Origin: Hymenochaete sp. R1 | Lineage: Eukaryota > Basidiomycota > Agaricomycetes > Hymenochaetales > Hymenochaetaceae | Reading direction: 5' to 3' | Assembly: GCA_019400425.1 (NCBI GenBank) | Contig: JAFREE010000030.1 | Location: 124,001-188,000, forward strand | DNA length: 64,000 nt | Shown: positions 1-11,053 of the stretch, one piece after another | How the letters are laid out: the number at the start of each line of letters is the position of its first letter | Position numbering within the stretch: the first letter of the stretch is position 1 | Position numbers and translations under genes: made by a program | The notes under the pieces: model-generated | Database searches by the model: none | Told to the model about the DNA's origin: nothing | What the model saw: only the letters and a program-made list of their open reading frames with translations

Positions 1-1809
1 TGACGCCTGTCGGAAATCCCCATACAGCACTGCGGAGCCCACTATCGCAGAAATGTTGAAAAACACGAACTGCGCCGGGATCACGATCTTGGAGTCGAAT
101 TTCATCAACGCCCTGTTGAGGTGACGTATCTGCATCACTCCCGTTCCTATCAAAACCTAGAGAACCGGAACCGGATCACTCAGCCTCCCTATTCGTCATC
201 TCCCCGCACCAATCAGGTACTTGCACTCACCACGAGCACAGGATACGTGATCCATTCTTTGAACACCTTCACCCACTCCTTCGTAAGCAAAGAACTGAAT
301 GCCTTCGTCGAGAGGACCGTAAATCCTCCGAACAACGCACACGCTCCGACGTCGATTATGACGTGTTCGCGCCCAATTTTGCGTGAGCTTAGGCTGACGA
401 ACAAGATCGCCCCGCCCGCATAGATCAGTGTTAGCACCAAAAAGGCTTGTTGGGTTATGGCTTGGACTAGTGCTTTTGGATCCAACCGTCGATCCGAAGA
501 GCTCGCCGATAGAACGACTGTGATAGCTCCGAGAATAGACAAAAGTACACCGAAAAGATCTCGCTGTGCGCGTGGGTCGGTTTCGAGAAAAATGCGCACT
601 ATTTATGTAGCTTATGGCTCACCTTTCGAAAGCGTTCTTTCAACATTATAGGCGCAAAGAAGCAGTTTGCTATAAGTGCAAACTTAGCGTTGGAGGTCAG
701 CTTCAGATCAAAATACCCTGAAAGTCTGCATGCGCTCACCGTTCCCAAAGGAGCGACAACTGACGCTGGAGCGAAGGCATAGGATATGAAATTCCCAGAT
801 TCTCCGACCACCATAAGTAAGAATCCTAACCACCTAGCGACAATGACGTGTCAGATCAAACACTATAACGAAGGTAGAAACTGACATACCATAGCTTCGA
901 TTTCAAATAGCCAACATCATCGTCTTCGAACTCGTCGTCTTGATCTGCAAACTTTATCCGAGGTTGCAAACGTCCGTTGGCAGGGGTCATAGGTCGTTGC
1001 ATGTCTCCGTTTGGATTCGTGTGCACGTCCAGGTGTATGCGCGATCGAGATGCTTCCAAGTCACTCACAGCACTCATTTTCGCCTTGCCCTTCGATCTAG
1101 TCGAGAGTAGCCTCGTAAAAACGTTCGGCGAACTCTTCCATCGCTGGCGTCCTGTATACCTCGACCTTGAAGCTCGAAGGGATCCGCGCGGGGTTGGAAC
1201 AAGGCTCGAAGCCACAGAGAGGAGTGGATCGGTCTCAAGAACGAGAGCTTCTGGTCTGTCGTGAATAAGGTCCGAGACATGTACGGATGTAGATGCAGAA
1301 GTATGGGTGTTTGACGTCGCACTGTTCTCGACCCTGGGGAAGGGTACGGCGCCATCGCCGTAGTCGCTTTCGTCGTCGCTGTTTGGGCTTTGGTGTTGAG
1401 ACGAGCCCACGCGCGTCCGTTCTTCATCATCACTATCACTGCTGCTGGATCCACCTTCCATCGTTGCCTCCCTTATACTCTCATGGCTCGTGTATGGGAC
1501 AGGGCCTGACCTACTCCGTACAGTCCCATAACGAGGTGTGTGCATTCCTGTTTTTGACATCACGTTTCCGTTTCCGTGTCCATGCACAGGTCCACGCCCA
1601 TTGGATGTCGATTGTTGTTGCAGGTTCCCGTCGTTTTGTTTCTCGAGCCGCTTGTGGGCAAGCTTCTGGCAGTTAAGAGCGAGAGAAATGAGAACGTTCC
1701 CTGAAATAGCGACTGCAATGCCGATGAGGGAGGAGGTATAATCGACAGGGTCTTCATCATCCCCTTTGAGAAATAGTTGGTATCGGAGCGTGTTCCAGCC
1801 AGTAGACAT
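1..1809 (-). CDS. NIPA-type magnesium transporter (partial; C-terminus beyond window)
   Basis: Multi-pass membrane protein of the NIPA (DUF803) Mg2+ transporter family. The start ATG at 1809-1807 opens with MSTGWNTLRYQLF, followed by a first membrane segment (SSLIGIAVAISGNVLISLAL). A very long Ser/acidic hydrophilic stretch of about 240 residues follows before the second segment. Family-typical blocks then follow across introns: WWLGFLLMVVGESGNFISYA, FAPASVVAPLGT, ANCFFAPIMLKERF, RDLFGVLLSILGAITVVLS, and a last visible exon reading IRHLNRALMKFDS. Exon 1 runs 1809-890 and exon 2 starts at 833; at least three further introns are visible. The remaining C-terminal membrane segments lie left of base 1. 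The start is divergent from SEC12. Family assignment is firm; subcellular site (plasma membrane or endosome) is inferred from the family. Confidence 0.85.
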
Positions 1810-2312
1810 TACCGAAGGAAAATACAAGTCGTGCAAGAGAAACAATTGCCTTCGATAGATTCTTGAGACAAACTGGTTGCCCGAAGCTCGAGAGGACCTC
1901 TGATGAAGCGGAGCGAAAGATATATGAGGAGCAAAGTGGGTGTTACTTTGAATGGGCCATGTTGAGCGTGAGTGTGCTTCTTCCGAAACGAAACGAGAGG
2001 CATTAGAGTTTGGAAACTTACGTCAGCAAAGGTCGCGTCGGAGAACGCGCAAAGCGAAGTCAGAGACACGTCCCTTCCTTTCCTCACTTCGAGCAACCTA
2101 CTCTCCCTTTTTCTTTTACAATTCCGAGTCACACAGCTGCTCATGTTCTGAAACGCTTGTGTACGTATCTTACAGTTATGCAACTGTTATTATATTTTAA
2201 TCCATTCTGTACCTCAGAGCTTTAAGCAACTTAGTGGACATTACAGTAGATACGCTATAAACGTTCACCAGAACCATACACTCGAACGCTAGTTTCTGTG
2301 AGGGCTCGAAGA
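1810..2312. promoter_or_regulatory. Divergent intergenic region NIPA / SEC12
   Basis: About 500 bp between two divergent start codons. It holds a pyrimidine-rich tract at about 2068-2120 on the + strand, of the kind often found just upstream of transcription starts in basidiomycetes. I see no further gene or repeat in it. Confidence 0.4.
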
Positions 2313-4120
2313 ATGCGGACTCATCACACGCAACATGCTCTACAGGCATTCCCAGTTTATTCTGCAGCTTTTGTCGAGGAGCACAAGGTAGTGCTCGGAG
2401 GAGGTGGAGGTTCCTCGCGAAGTGGAATCAAGAACAAGCTGGTGAGCCGCGTTTCTCTTTCGGTGTTGCCAAACGTTTAATAAATGTGCTCTGTCTTCCA
2501 GAGATTATATGAAATTCAAAGCGATGAAAAGCTTGAACTTCTATCGGAACTGGAACTCGAAAAGGATGAGGATGCGCCTATGAGCATGACAGCGGACGTG
2601 GAGGTACACCATTGACTCACGAATTCTACTGCGTATTCGTGCTGAATGACGACACCTAGGGTGGTCGGATTGTCTGTGGAATCAACAGCTCTACTGAGCA
2701 ACTGGACAGAGGTATCAACGAGAATTGTCGAGTGTTCAATATAGAGAAAAACAAGTAAGTTGCGTCCAGCAACCGCTCATGGGTGGTGATACTCATTCAT
2801 TCCAAAGCTTTAAAGTGACCAAAATTGCGAGCACCTTGAAGGTCACCCGAGGTAACTTAGAGGAGTGCCAGGTATGCTCCTATCCGCCATAAGTACTATC
2901 ATTGCCGACCCTGCCCTAGAAAGTCACTGCTTTGTCTCCCGGGAAAACGCTGGTTGCTGCTGCGGGCACCAAAGACGTGAGCCTTCAAATATGCTGTAGC
3001 GTTTTCGTTATCTTAACGCTCCATTAACTCAGCTATCAGTCCTGTCTTATCCGTCCCTCGAACTTGCAGCCAATCCACTGCAAACATCCCATGAAATATA
3101 TGACGTCTCTTTCTCTTCCACTTCGGTACGTTTTTTTTCGCTCTTGCGTACATTTCATCACCAAGGCGTTATTCTTTTAGATGGTCGTTGCCACAACAGA
3201 TGAACTTTTAGTCTATAGTCTTCCCGCTGCGCCTATCCCCTCCGCCTCTCCACCCGGTCCCAAGACAAGGAATCGTCAGAAACAGAAGCAGAAAGCTAAA
3301 TCGGCGACAGAAACTGTGGCACTGAGCGATCTGGAACTTATCAAAACCGTTGAGCGACCCCAGCTTCCCGGTCACAGTGGATCGTCGACGTTCCGCGCGG
3401 CTCGGTAGGTATCACTTGGCACAAAAAATATCGCACTCTTCACTAATGGCATACCAATGGCATACCAAGGTTCCACCCGTCCTTTGCAAATGTTGTGTTT
3501 TCCGTCTCAAATACGACGTCTTCCGGGCAACGTACTAGGGCGTCCAAGATTCCACCTAAACAAGGATACATATGTCGCTGGAATGCCGACGCTTGGGAAG
3601 TGACAAAAACGCGGAAGACTGGGGAGCGAGGCATTACGTGCTTTGATATTAGGTACGAACGCCAAACGTTACGCGAATGCTTCGATAACTCATGAAACTT
3701 ATAGCGCGAGTGGCAAGTTCCTTGCTTATGGTGCAGCGGATTATACTATTGGGATTCTAGATTCCAGCACACTTGCTGTACGTATACATACGGTTTACAC
3801 GCAATCTCCCCATATCTCATTACCTCGTTTCGTAGCCTCTCTTGTCTGTTCTCAAAGCACACGAGTTTCCACCAACCGTACTCAGGTTCAATCCTTCTTC
3901 TAATTTACTCGTCTCTGGCAGCGCAGATAATACCATCCGTGCTATCACGATACCTGAAACCATGGCCGGAACTAGTAAGTACGCGGTCGTAAATACTGAT
4001 TCACAATACTGACGAATTGCAGCCTGGACGACTGGGTCCGTGTTGCTCGTCGCTTTCATGGTGTTGTTGTTCTCGATGTTGATTGCTTATATTATTTCCT
4101 CTGGATTGGTGACGTTTTGA
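2313..4120 (+). CDS. SEC12: SEC12 / PREB-type guanine nucleotide exchange factor for Sar1
   Basis: ER membrane WD40 protein that loads GTP on Sar1 to start COPII coat assembly. The N-terminus (ATG 2313) carries the family signature VVLGGGGGSSRSGIKNKL, the glycine-rich K-loop next to the catalytic surface. Further beta-propeller blades follow over about nine exons: LRLYEIQSDEKLELL, DAPMSMTADVE, KVTALSPGKTLVAAAGTKD, LSVLSYPSLELA, KFLAYGAADYTIGILDSSTL and LLVSGSADNTIRAI. The last exon encodes a C-terminal membrane anchor (VLLVAFMVLLFSMLIAYII) and ends SSGLVTF then TGA at 4118-4120. A C-terminal anchor after the propeller matches SEC12 and PREB. Exons 1 and 2 join at 2441/2502. It is convergent with TAF9. 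Confidence 0.88.
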
Positions 4121-4365
4121 GGTCTGTTTGGTCGGTATCTTCTGTGTTCCGTGGAAGTGTTTACGCTGCATCCTCGTTCAATTATTACATGGTGTTATAA
4201 ACTATTGATCGTTCATGTCACCTGGCTTTCATGCATATTTATGTCCCCACCTGCTAGTATTGGTGCATATCCATATGGTATACCATTATATTTAAAATCT
4301 AATAAAAATATCGCAACACAAAATACATGTCCAGTAAAATAAGATAAGTCTTTCGCACTATGAAA

Positions 4366-5280
4366 TCAGTCGTAGTCGTCTTCCTCCACAAGTTTCCGTT
4401 TGATACCGTTGGTATTCGCATTCGCCTCCGGCACCTCAACGCTCTCCATCGCATCGTCACCCTCGCTATCATCATCCCCAAACAATCCATCGTCATCCTG
4501 CCCGCCCTCACTGCCCTCGTCACCCGCTGCAGCACTGACCACCGGCCCAAGTCCCTGCGTCAATCCCACGCCCGGCGACGCCATCTCCGCATCCGACATT
4601 TGCGACATCTCCCTCCCCAACCGCCCATGCAACAGCGTCTGCTCATGCATCGGCATCGGCATTGACATAGGCATAGACGTTGGTTGCATCCCAATCATCC
4701 CGGCCACATCAACCATATCCTCCTCATCGTCGTCCCCGTCCTCATCGTCATCGTCCATGTCATCTTCATCTTCCTCGATTTCCTCAATCTCTTCTTTGAA
4801 TTGAGGAACGCCTGGCGGGGGTTTGTTGGGGACGAGGTCGAAGTCCACTTGGGTGAGGGTGTGTGGGGCGGAGGGGATGCGGACGCCGAAGACTTCGGGG
4901 ACAGCGGGGAGGGGTATGGCGTTGGTTTGTTGGGCGAGGGAAAGCATGTACTGTGGAGGCCGTCGGTTTCAGTCGGTCGCACCAAAGCAACATGCCAGTA
5001 GAATACGCACTTCTTTTGGGACCCGACCTCCGAATTCCCATCCTACACGCGCTTGTATAGCGAGCACGACATCATCCATCTCGACTTTTCCTGCGCGGCC
5101 CGCGTGTTCGGCATAGACGAGCGCGTCGGAGAGAACTTGTGAGATGTAGCGGTGCGAGAACTCGAGGAGTTGGTGAAGGACACCTGGTTGGGCATCTTGG
5201 ATTGTTGGTGTGGAGGCAAGGAGGAGGGCGATGCTACGCGCTGTTGGCGGTAAGGTGTCTGCTGGAAGTGATCGAGACAT
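4366..5280 (-). CDS. TAF9: Transcription initiation factor TFIID subunit 9 (TAF9)
   Basis: Histone-fold subunit of TFIID (and of SAGA in fungi). Exon 1 (5280-5011) encodes the histone fold: PPTARSIALLLAS, VLHQLLEFSHRYISQVLSDA, VYAEHAGRAGKVEMDDVVLA and IQARVGWEF, ending RVPKE. Exon 2 (4950-4366) continues YMLSLAQQTNAIPLP, the conserved post-fold segment, then VFGVRIPSAPHTLTQVDFDL. The last 130 residues or so are disordered: a Glu/Asp-rich block, a short MPMSMPMPM repeat and another acidic block ending VEEDDYD. Predicted length is 284 residues. The acidic tail is longer than in animal TAF9. The reverse strand of the acidic tail produces several spurious open frames. Confidence 0.92.
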
Positions 5281-5787
5281 GTCTTTCAGGCAGTCGAGTA
5301 AGGAGGATGGATGGAAGATGCTGAACTCGCGGAATGAGCATCTGTCAACCGCGTCTTACATAATCCTGGTAGATTTGCTCGTCCGTTCAGATCTTATCAA
5401 CAAATTGAAGCACATACACATCTAGAAAACATCTTAAACGAATTATCCTTGCTTTATCGACAGTAATTTAGCTGAAGCATATTCTCCTTGGAATCACAAG
5501 GCTTCTACCTACACTTTAATGAAAAAATCATGCAATTTGAGAGCAAAAATTTGGCACGTTGCATCCTCCTGATATTGTCACTGAGAACTGACTTGGATAT
5601 AGCGATTACATGTTACAGCTGGTAAACAACATCGACGGAGCGAGACTTTTAATATCGACCATACACGGGAAACTGAAGTCCGGGTCTTCTAACGCCGCGA
5701 ATTTCGTTGTTTGTTTTTTTCTGGGCAGACTTGTCATATGCCAGGGCGACTGCGTAACATCAGCACATCGGTCATTCACCATGGTCA
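5281..5787. other. Intergenic region upstream of TAF9
   Basis: About 500 bp between the TAF9 start and the end of the SmG gene, both on the minus strand. It holds no open frame that looks coding, and is AT-rich around 5380-5560. It should contain the TAF9 promoter and the SmG 3' end; no clear motif is seen. Confidence 0.3.
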
Positions 5788-6160
5788 CTATCTTGTTGAT
5801 TCCTGCGCTTCCATGACTGTGATAGTGTTCCCTCGAATGACCTGTGGAAATAAACAGCCTAGTAAGCACCCAGGATGCAGAACGACGGAGATTTAGAAAA
5901 GGACGCACGCAAGTCCCGATCGGAACTTTCTCTGCTGGGTTTGTTTCGTCGACTGCGTCATCGAGGACGACATTCAGGAAGACATCGTAGCCTCGCAGCT
6001 TTCCACTGACATTTCGGTTACTTTTGAGGTGGATGAAGAGTTGCTTGTCCATAAGCTGCGGAGAACAAGACGTCGTATTAGGAGGTCTGAAGAGACGTGA
6101 AATACAATGCACAGATATACTGACCTTTTTTAGCTCCGGCTGGGATGCCTTGTACGACAT
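5788..6160 (-). CDS. SMX2: Small nuclear ribonucleoprotein G (SmG)
   Basis: Core Sm protein of the spliceosomal U1, U2, U4 and U5 snRNPs. Three exons join cleanly: 6160-6125 (MSYKASQPELKK), 6055-5909 (LMDKQLFIHLKSNRNVSGKL, then RGYDVFLNVVLDDAVDE and VPIGTC) and 5841-5788 (VIRGNTITVMEAQESTR). The sum is 237 nt, giving 78 residues, the usual size for SmG. Sm1 (residues about 12-45) and the Sm2 signature VIRGN are both present. The start is supported by the near-universal PELKK opening. It is divergent from the disordered-protein gene at 6632. Confidence 0.93.
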
Positions 6161-6631
6161 AGCTTGGGGTTATCGTTTGTCAACAATAAAAGGTGGATAA
6201 CTTGAAGTTGAAGGTTGATATGGAAGGAGGGCGCCTGCCGTTGCGCGAGCGAGCGAGTGTTTCTATGTCCCGTGACAAATGGTCAAAAGAGCGACCCTTC
6301 AGATCCTCCGACCGACCCAACTCTGTTCGTCTGTTGCGTCTTCTGGTCTCACTTGAACTCCCTCCCTCGTCTCACTATTCCTTCCCTTACATCGTCTTCA
6401 CGCACTCTCATGTCCTAGACTCACCTTCCCTAACGACATCTTATCTAACGTATTTTTTACTTTGTGAGTTCAATTTTGATCATTCGATTTTGCTACGTCC
6501 TCTGTTCTCATCATGCGCCACTCCCACCTACAGCCGACACGTTTAACGCTTTGACTCCCCAACATTTCAATTCTTTGGAAACTCGCCACTACCATTTCGT
6601 TCCAACATAAACTTTTTTGCAATTGTTCTCT
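6161..6631. promoter_or_regulatory. Divergent intergenic region SmG / disordered protein
   Basis: About 470 bp between two divergent starts. A long pyrimidine-rich stretch on the + strand (about 6345-6440) probably marks the 5' UTR or promoter of the + strand gene. No conserved motif or repeat is recognised. Confidence 0.35.
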
Positions 6632-8359
6632 ATGTCTGGTCCTCCCTCGAGGGGAACTGAGGCTTCTATGTGGGCTCGACGAGGTGACGGCCAATCCAAG
6701 GCGCGCGAGTCGCCTTCAGCCATTCGGGGCACACAGCGAGGTCGAGGTCGGGGTCGCCCAGCTGGCATGCGCAATGTCACCAGACAAGGTTCAGCAAGGT
6801 CCTTCTCGGAATCAAAACCGAGCCCAAATCTAACTGTAGATCCCAATCATGGAATAAGCACTGCAAACTCCGGATTGTCGGCCAAAGGAAAAGGTCCCCC
6901 CAAAGCCCCCGTCAAACCTTCTCTAGCAGTGAACGTCATGGTGGCAAACTCAGACGAGGGGGCATCTCCCAACTCACCTTCAAAGCCTTCCCGTCGTCGC
7001 AGGCCAAACCACAGACGTACTGCGTCGGCAGCGCAAACGAAGGGGCCGGTGCGTGAACCTGAAGAAGGTCTATCTATCTCGCCTTCCATGCCACTTTTGC
7101 CGACCAAAGATGGCAAAGACCTCCCGCCCCACCTCTCAAAGGTCAACGAGACGCCTGTCGTCCATGACCTTCGACATGAGATTTCAAATCTGGTTGACCA
7201 TGTCCGCCATTTAGCTATGGACCAGAAACGTCCAGCCTCTCCTGGGACACACATAGACTGGGCAGGCGACGATGACGATAGTCTTCCGGATCTCGATGAT
7301 TGGGGGATCTCTTCGAAGCGTGCAAGCGAGACGAGTGAATCTGAAACGAAACCTGAAGAGAAATCCATTGCACCGCCTTCCCTTACTCCAGGCGAGGACA
7401 AACCGGAACCAAAGCCTGAAGAGGCCACCATAGCGGAATTCAATCCCAATCCTCCTACGCCTGGTAAAACAACTTCAAGCGAATGGAAAGATCAGCGTCC
7501 TGCCTCGGTAGACGCGACAATCGCGCAAAGGACGGAATCCCCAGAAGCATCGCCTTCTCCAGCGAAAAGGGAACGAAGAAGAGAGCGCGGAAGTCGGAAG
7601 AAAGGCGGATCTTCAACTCTGCTAAATGGCGTCATGGGCACGCCAAAGAAAAGTCTACTTGAAAGACTCAGTGACTCCTTTGACACTGGAGCGAGTCCAA
7701 AGCCTACAGCGACGCCTAATGCAAAGTCTGAGGCCCCCAAAGCAGAGGAACCTCAGCAAGTTCAGATTGTTACAAGTCGAACCCCCACTCCGAACGAGGA
7801 TATGCCGAGTGCGTCGGTAGATAAAGTAGAGGTTCTTCTACCGAGTCATCAACTCTCCGATGCTCATTCGCTCGATTGGGCATCTGATGAGCCCATGTCC
7901 TTCGACAGTCCACCGATGTTTAATACCCCTACCGTTGACGTCAAGCCTGCTACCCCTGTCTCCGAAGCCCCTTCTCATCCCCCGCCTCTTCCTGCCTCTC
8001 AATCTATTCCTGAATCTACTTCTCTCGCCGTGAATGTCACCCCCAAGAACAACAAGTCCCCGCGTCTCCGTACACAACGCCCCATGTCTAGTGATACTAC
8101 ACCCCGTCCCCCACGACCCGACCGTTCGCCCCACAAAGCACACAACCCACGTAATCATTCGATGCCGCACGTCTCACCTGGGAATAACATCGGCAACTCT
8201 ACGGGATCTCCTGCAAGTGCAGGCCGATCAAGACCTGCACATGCGAGTCGACCTGTGTTGAGGACGGACGCGCTTGCAATGATCGCAAAGAACCTGAGGG
8301 AATCTGGACCGGGTACGAAGACATCATCGTCCTCACCGGCATCGAAATCGAGCACATGA
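6632..8359 (+). CDS. Intronless, intrinsically disordered protein of unknown function
   Basis: I do not recognise this gene. It is one uninterrupted frame of 575 residues from the ATG at 6632, unusual here because nearly all neighbours have several introns. The sequence is Ser/Pro/Lys-rich with almost no hydrophobic core. Visible elements are an N-terminal Arg-Gly segment with an AT-hook-like core (RGRGRGRPAG), a short helix-like stretch (HDLRHEISNLVDHVRHLAMD), an acidic DWAGDDDDSLPDLDDWG block, a second related DWASDEPM block, a basic KRERRRERGSRKKGG cluster and a C-terminal LRTDALAMIAKNLRESGPG helix. Nuclear or RNA-associated roles are possible from composition only. Confidence 0.7.
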   Translation: MSGPPSRGTEASMWARRGDGQSKARESPSAIRGTQRGRGRGRPAGMRNVTRQGSARSFSESKPSPNLTVDPNHGISTANSGLSAKGKGPPKAPVKPSLAVNVMVANSDEGASPNSPSKPSRRRRPNHRRTASAAQTKGPVREPEEGLSISPSMPLLPTKDGKDLPPHLSKVNETPVVHDLRHEISNLVDHVRHLAMDQKRPASPGTHIDWAGDDDDSLPDLDDWGISSKRASETSESETKPEEKSIAPPSLTPGEDKPEPKPEEATIAEFNPNPPTPGKTTSSEWKDQRPASVDATIAQRTESPEASPSPAKRERRRERGSRKKGGSSTLLNGVMGTPKKSLLERLSDSFDTGASPKPTATPNAKSEAPKAEEPQQVQIVTSRTPTPNEDMPSASVDKVEVLLPSHQLSDAHSLDWASDEPMSFDSPPMFNTPTVDVKPATPVSEAPSHPPPLPASQSIPESTSLAVNVTPKNNKSPRLRTQRPMSSDTTPRPPRPDRSPHKAHNPRNHSMPHVSPGNNIGNSTGSPASAGRSRPAHASRPVLRTDALAMIAKNLRESGPGTKTSSSSPASKSST

Positions 8360-8835
8360 ACGTTCTAGCGTTACAAATTTGCATATTTCTAGTCTTTGAC
8401 TGTCTATTGATACTTTTGTTGGTCCCAGCTTGTCTTTGTTTTTACTCGCAATTTGGCTTTCCTTATACACCTTTTTGATTAACCCTTTGGGCAAGCGGAG
8501 GCTACAAACCCAGTAACGGAACCCTTCTCCCATAATCCCCTTTATACTTTTCTTTTTAACTGCACACCCCAGACATCCATCGGTATTCCTTATGTATTTG
8601 CGACCGGTATACTAACTTAACGCTATGGGAAGCTTAGTGTACCACCAGATTTCAATTCCCGTTCCATTTTTTCGGTTAAGAACTCAGCTCATCCTGTTCA
8701 TTGATCCCATTTTTCAGTCATAACTCTGACCTCATATATATATGGTATCTGTTTTAACTCTGATGACTCGCTTGAATAACAATTAACGCTTTGCAGATGA
8801 TGTTTGTAAGGGTATTGATATTACGGGTGGGTTTA
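8360..8835. other. Convergent intergenic region
   Basis: About 480 bp between the stop of the disordered-protein gene and the stop of MDM10. It is AT-rich with a run of ta repeats near 8736-8746. It presumably holds the two 3' UTRs; nothing else is seen. Confidence 0.3.
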
Positions 8836-10479
8836 TTACTCTGAACTAAAGTAAGCTAGTTCCAGACCGACAGCAGTGATCGGCTTTGAACGATTGACAA
8901 GATTCGAGATGACACCGAAGCTCACCAAAGCGTTGCGTATTCTACCTTCCCACATCAGCGCAATATTCTGCATCATCACATTAGCATTGCTGAATTCAAA
9001 AGTCATACTCAAAGCAGAACCTCACCGAATTCGTTGACATCCTCGCCTTCACAACTCCCTGAATCTCGTCCGTGACTCGATACAGAGGTGGGTCCGTCCC
9101 CTCTGAAAGGCTCATCGCGACGGGAAACGCAGATGGCCTGTCCATCGCCACCGTCGGGCCCACAGGCACCGACGCCGCTATCTCGGTCACCCCCACGCCT
9201 ACCACCTCGCGCCCTCGCCTCCGAAGCCACCACTCGCCGCCCATGGTCCACTCGGACTCGAATGAATTGATGTTGAAAGTAAAGCGGGAGGCGAGGGCGA
9301 GGTCTGGGGAAACTTTGGCGGCATAAGCGGCGGTGAGATGGCCTGTTATTGGAGTGAAGGTCGCGGTGCAGATGGTTGGGGGTTGGGAGAAGGGAAGTTT
9401 GGTGGAGGGGTTGTTACTGGGGTTGGTACCTGTGCCCGGGTTGGGGGATTGGAAGGCGGAATCGGGGAGGGTGGTGAAGCGGATGCCGGCGGAGACTGGT
9501 TGTGATTCGTAGTCAGATTAGTCTGAATAGGAATGAATAGTAAAGGATGGAAAAGCATACCGCCTGCGCTCTTCTCAGTACTAACATACAATTCTGCACC
9601 TGCCGAAAGCCGCCCCTTCAGCCCTCCCTCCATTGCCTCCTCCTCATCGATCCTTTTCAAACTCTCCATCCTCACCCCAGTATCATCCCCACTTCCAACC
9701 GACGCCACCGCGTTTCCCAGTTTCCCAAAGTTCCTTAATACACGCACGCCGAACATGCTCCCTGTTCCTTCAGTCTGACATGTATACTCGGTCCCCCAAC
9801 GGCCTGTGTCGTGCTGAACGCTCATGAGGAGCATGTCTGAGGCGCTGAGCGGGGCAGGAGAGAAGCCCGGGATGGAGGGGCCTGCTGGCATTAGTATGGC
9901 TGCTGCGGACGCCTGAGTCGTTGCAGACCAACGTGTGGTGTAGTACGCGTCGAGTTGGCCTGTCGGGATATAGAGGAGTCCTGAAAGTAGGTAATCTGCG
10001 TACAAGTTCCATGCTCAGCTTTGAATACATCATGGAGACGGGATACGCTTACCTCTTTTATCTACCCTCTTCCCTGCCAACCATTCTTCGCCTTTTCCCT
10101 CTGGTCTTTTGGGTACATCACGCACTTTGAACCGCTCGACGATGTCCTTGAACCGGACATCGCCGGAGCTTTTGAGGTCCAGGTTGCTCGTCGAGTAGAT
10201 GTAACCAACCGAGCCATTTAAGGATGGCAGGGCGTTCATCGCATAGGTTGTCGTGAAGAGCGCATTGGGCGACTTAGATATAGAGAACTGGAGGCCTTTG
10301 GGGACCGTAAAGTCCAAGAGAGCTAAAGAGGATGATGCAAAGTCAGCTCAATCTCGGTGAGAAACAGTAGACAAACCATCCGAGGAGCGCGTTAGGTTAC
10401 TGTATAAATTATCTTCGTTCCATCCTGTGGATTTGTGGTATTTGCGGAGGACGTATGTGGTGAACGGGTGGACGCCCAT
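8836..10479 (-). CDS. MDM10: Mitochondrial distribution and morphology protein 10 (ERMES / SAM beta-barrel)
   Basis: Outer mitochondrial membrane beta-barrel protein that belongs to the ER-mitochondria tether (ERMES) and to the SAM assembly complex. The ATG at 10479 gives [20 protein letters not shown] and [14 protein letters not shown], the family-typical opening. Next comes [19 protein letters not shown], with strand-forming segments such as [47 protein letters not shown] and [20 protein letters not shown]. The C-terminus reads [18 protein letters not shown], then [14 protein letters not shown], ending TAA at 8836. The last intron is best read from the GT after MSTNS to the AG before NIALMW, which keeps the frame. 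It has about six exons. It is head-to-head with PKR1, 130 bp apart. Confidence 0.9.
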
Positions 10480-10609
10480 AGCTCCTCATCGCAATTGCCA
10501 CTGTGTGCGGCGCGAGGGAGAGCTTCAAAGACACGCGTGCGTCGATCTCGGATGCCATTGGACTTCGACCTCCTCGCGATTGGTGATGTGATAGCTACCA
10601 ATTGCAACC
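10480..10609. promoter_or_regulatory. 130-bp bidirectional promoter MDM10 / PKR1
   Basis: Only 130 bp separate the two divergent ATGs. It contains ACGCGT at 10533-10538, a sequence identical to the MluI cell-cycle box, but one copy of a 6-mer is expected often by chance. Both transcripts must start inside this segment. Confidence 0.5.
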
Positions 10610-10982
10610 ATGTCCGGCGGTGAAGTCTCAATCTCAACACAATCCGAACATGCTACGGGAGATGACTTCTTCTCTGGTCTGCTCAAACCCGGGTCATCTC
10701 TCAATCCGACGTTTCTCCTCGTTCTGGATGGAGCGTTCGCCACTCTGCTCGCCATTTTCCTTTCGTTATTGTACCTTACTCAAGGGAGCATGCACATCGT
10801 TGCTCTCGTTGGCATAGAGCTATGTTTATGGGGCAGTGTAAAATGGTTCGTAATCTTTTATGTCACATCTACCTATCATTGCATACTAAATTTCACGATT
10901 ATACAGGTTTGTTGCCGAGTTAAAACACGTCAAGGCCCAGCAAACCTCAGAAAACGCTCCAAAAATGCGGAAAGCCCAATAA
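10610..10982 (+). CDS. PKR1: V-ATPase assembly factor PKR1
   Basis: Small ER membrane protein of the Pkr1 family, needed in yeast for assembly of the V0 sector of the vacuolar proton pump. Two exons, 10610-10845 and 10907-10982, total 312 nt and 103 residues. The N-terminus is polar, followed by FFSGLLKPGSSLNPTFLLVL, the family motif before membrane segment 1. Then come LDGAFATLLAIFLSLLYLT and a second segment HIVALVGIELCLWGSVKW, followed by FVAELKHVKAQQ and a basic tail. Two hydrophobic segments with a hairpin arrangement and overall size match the family. Confidence 0.82.
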
Positions 10983-11053
10983 AATAGGACTATGAATGGT
11001 GGGTATGTGTGATATGGAACTCGCAAATTATTTGTTGATAATAATCGCAGTTG

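Noticed and set aside
960..1750. Plus-strand open frames opposite the NIPA transporter loop
   Set aside because: Cys/Arg-rich translations of the antisense strand of low-complexity coding sequence.
4360..5120. Several plus-strand open frames opposite TAF9
   Set aside because: They mirror the acidic Asp/Glu codon runs of the TAF9 tail and have no independent features.
6271..6280. Ten-base string cgtgacaaat shared with 54549-54558
   Set aside because: Thousands of 10-mer coincidences are expected in a window this long, so sharing between two promoters is not evidence of a common site.
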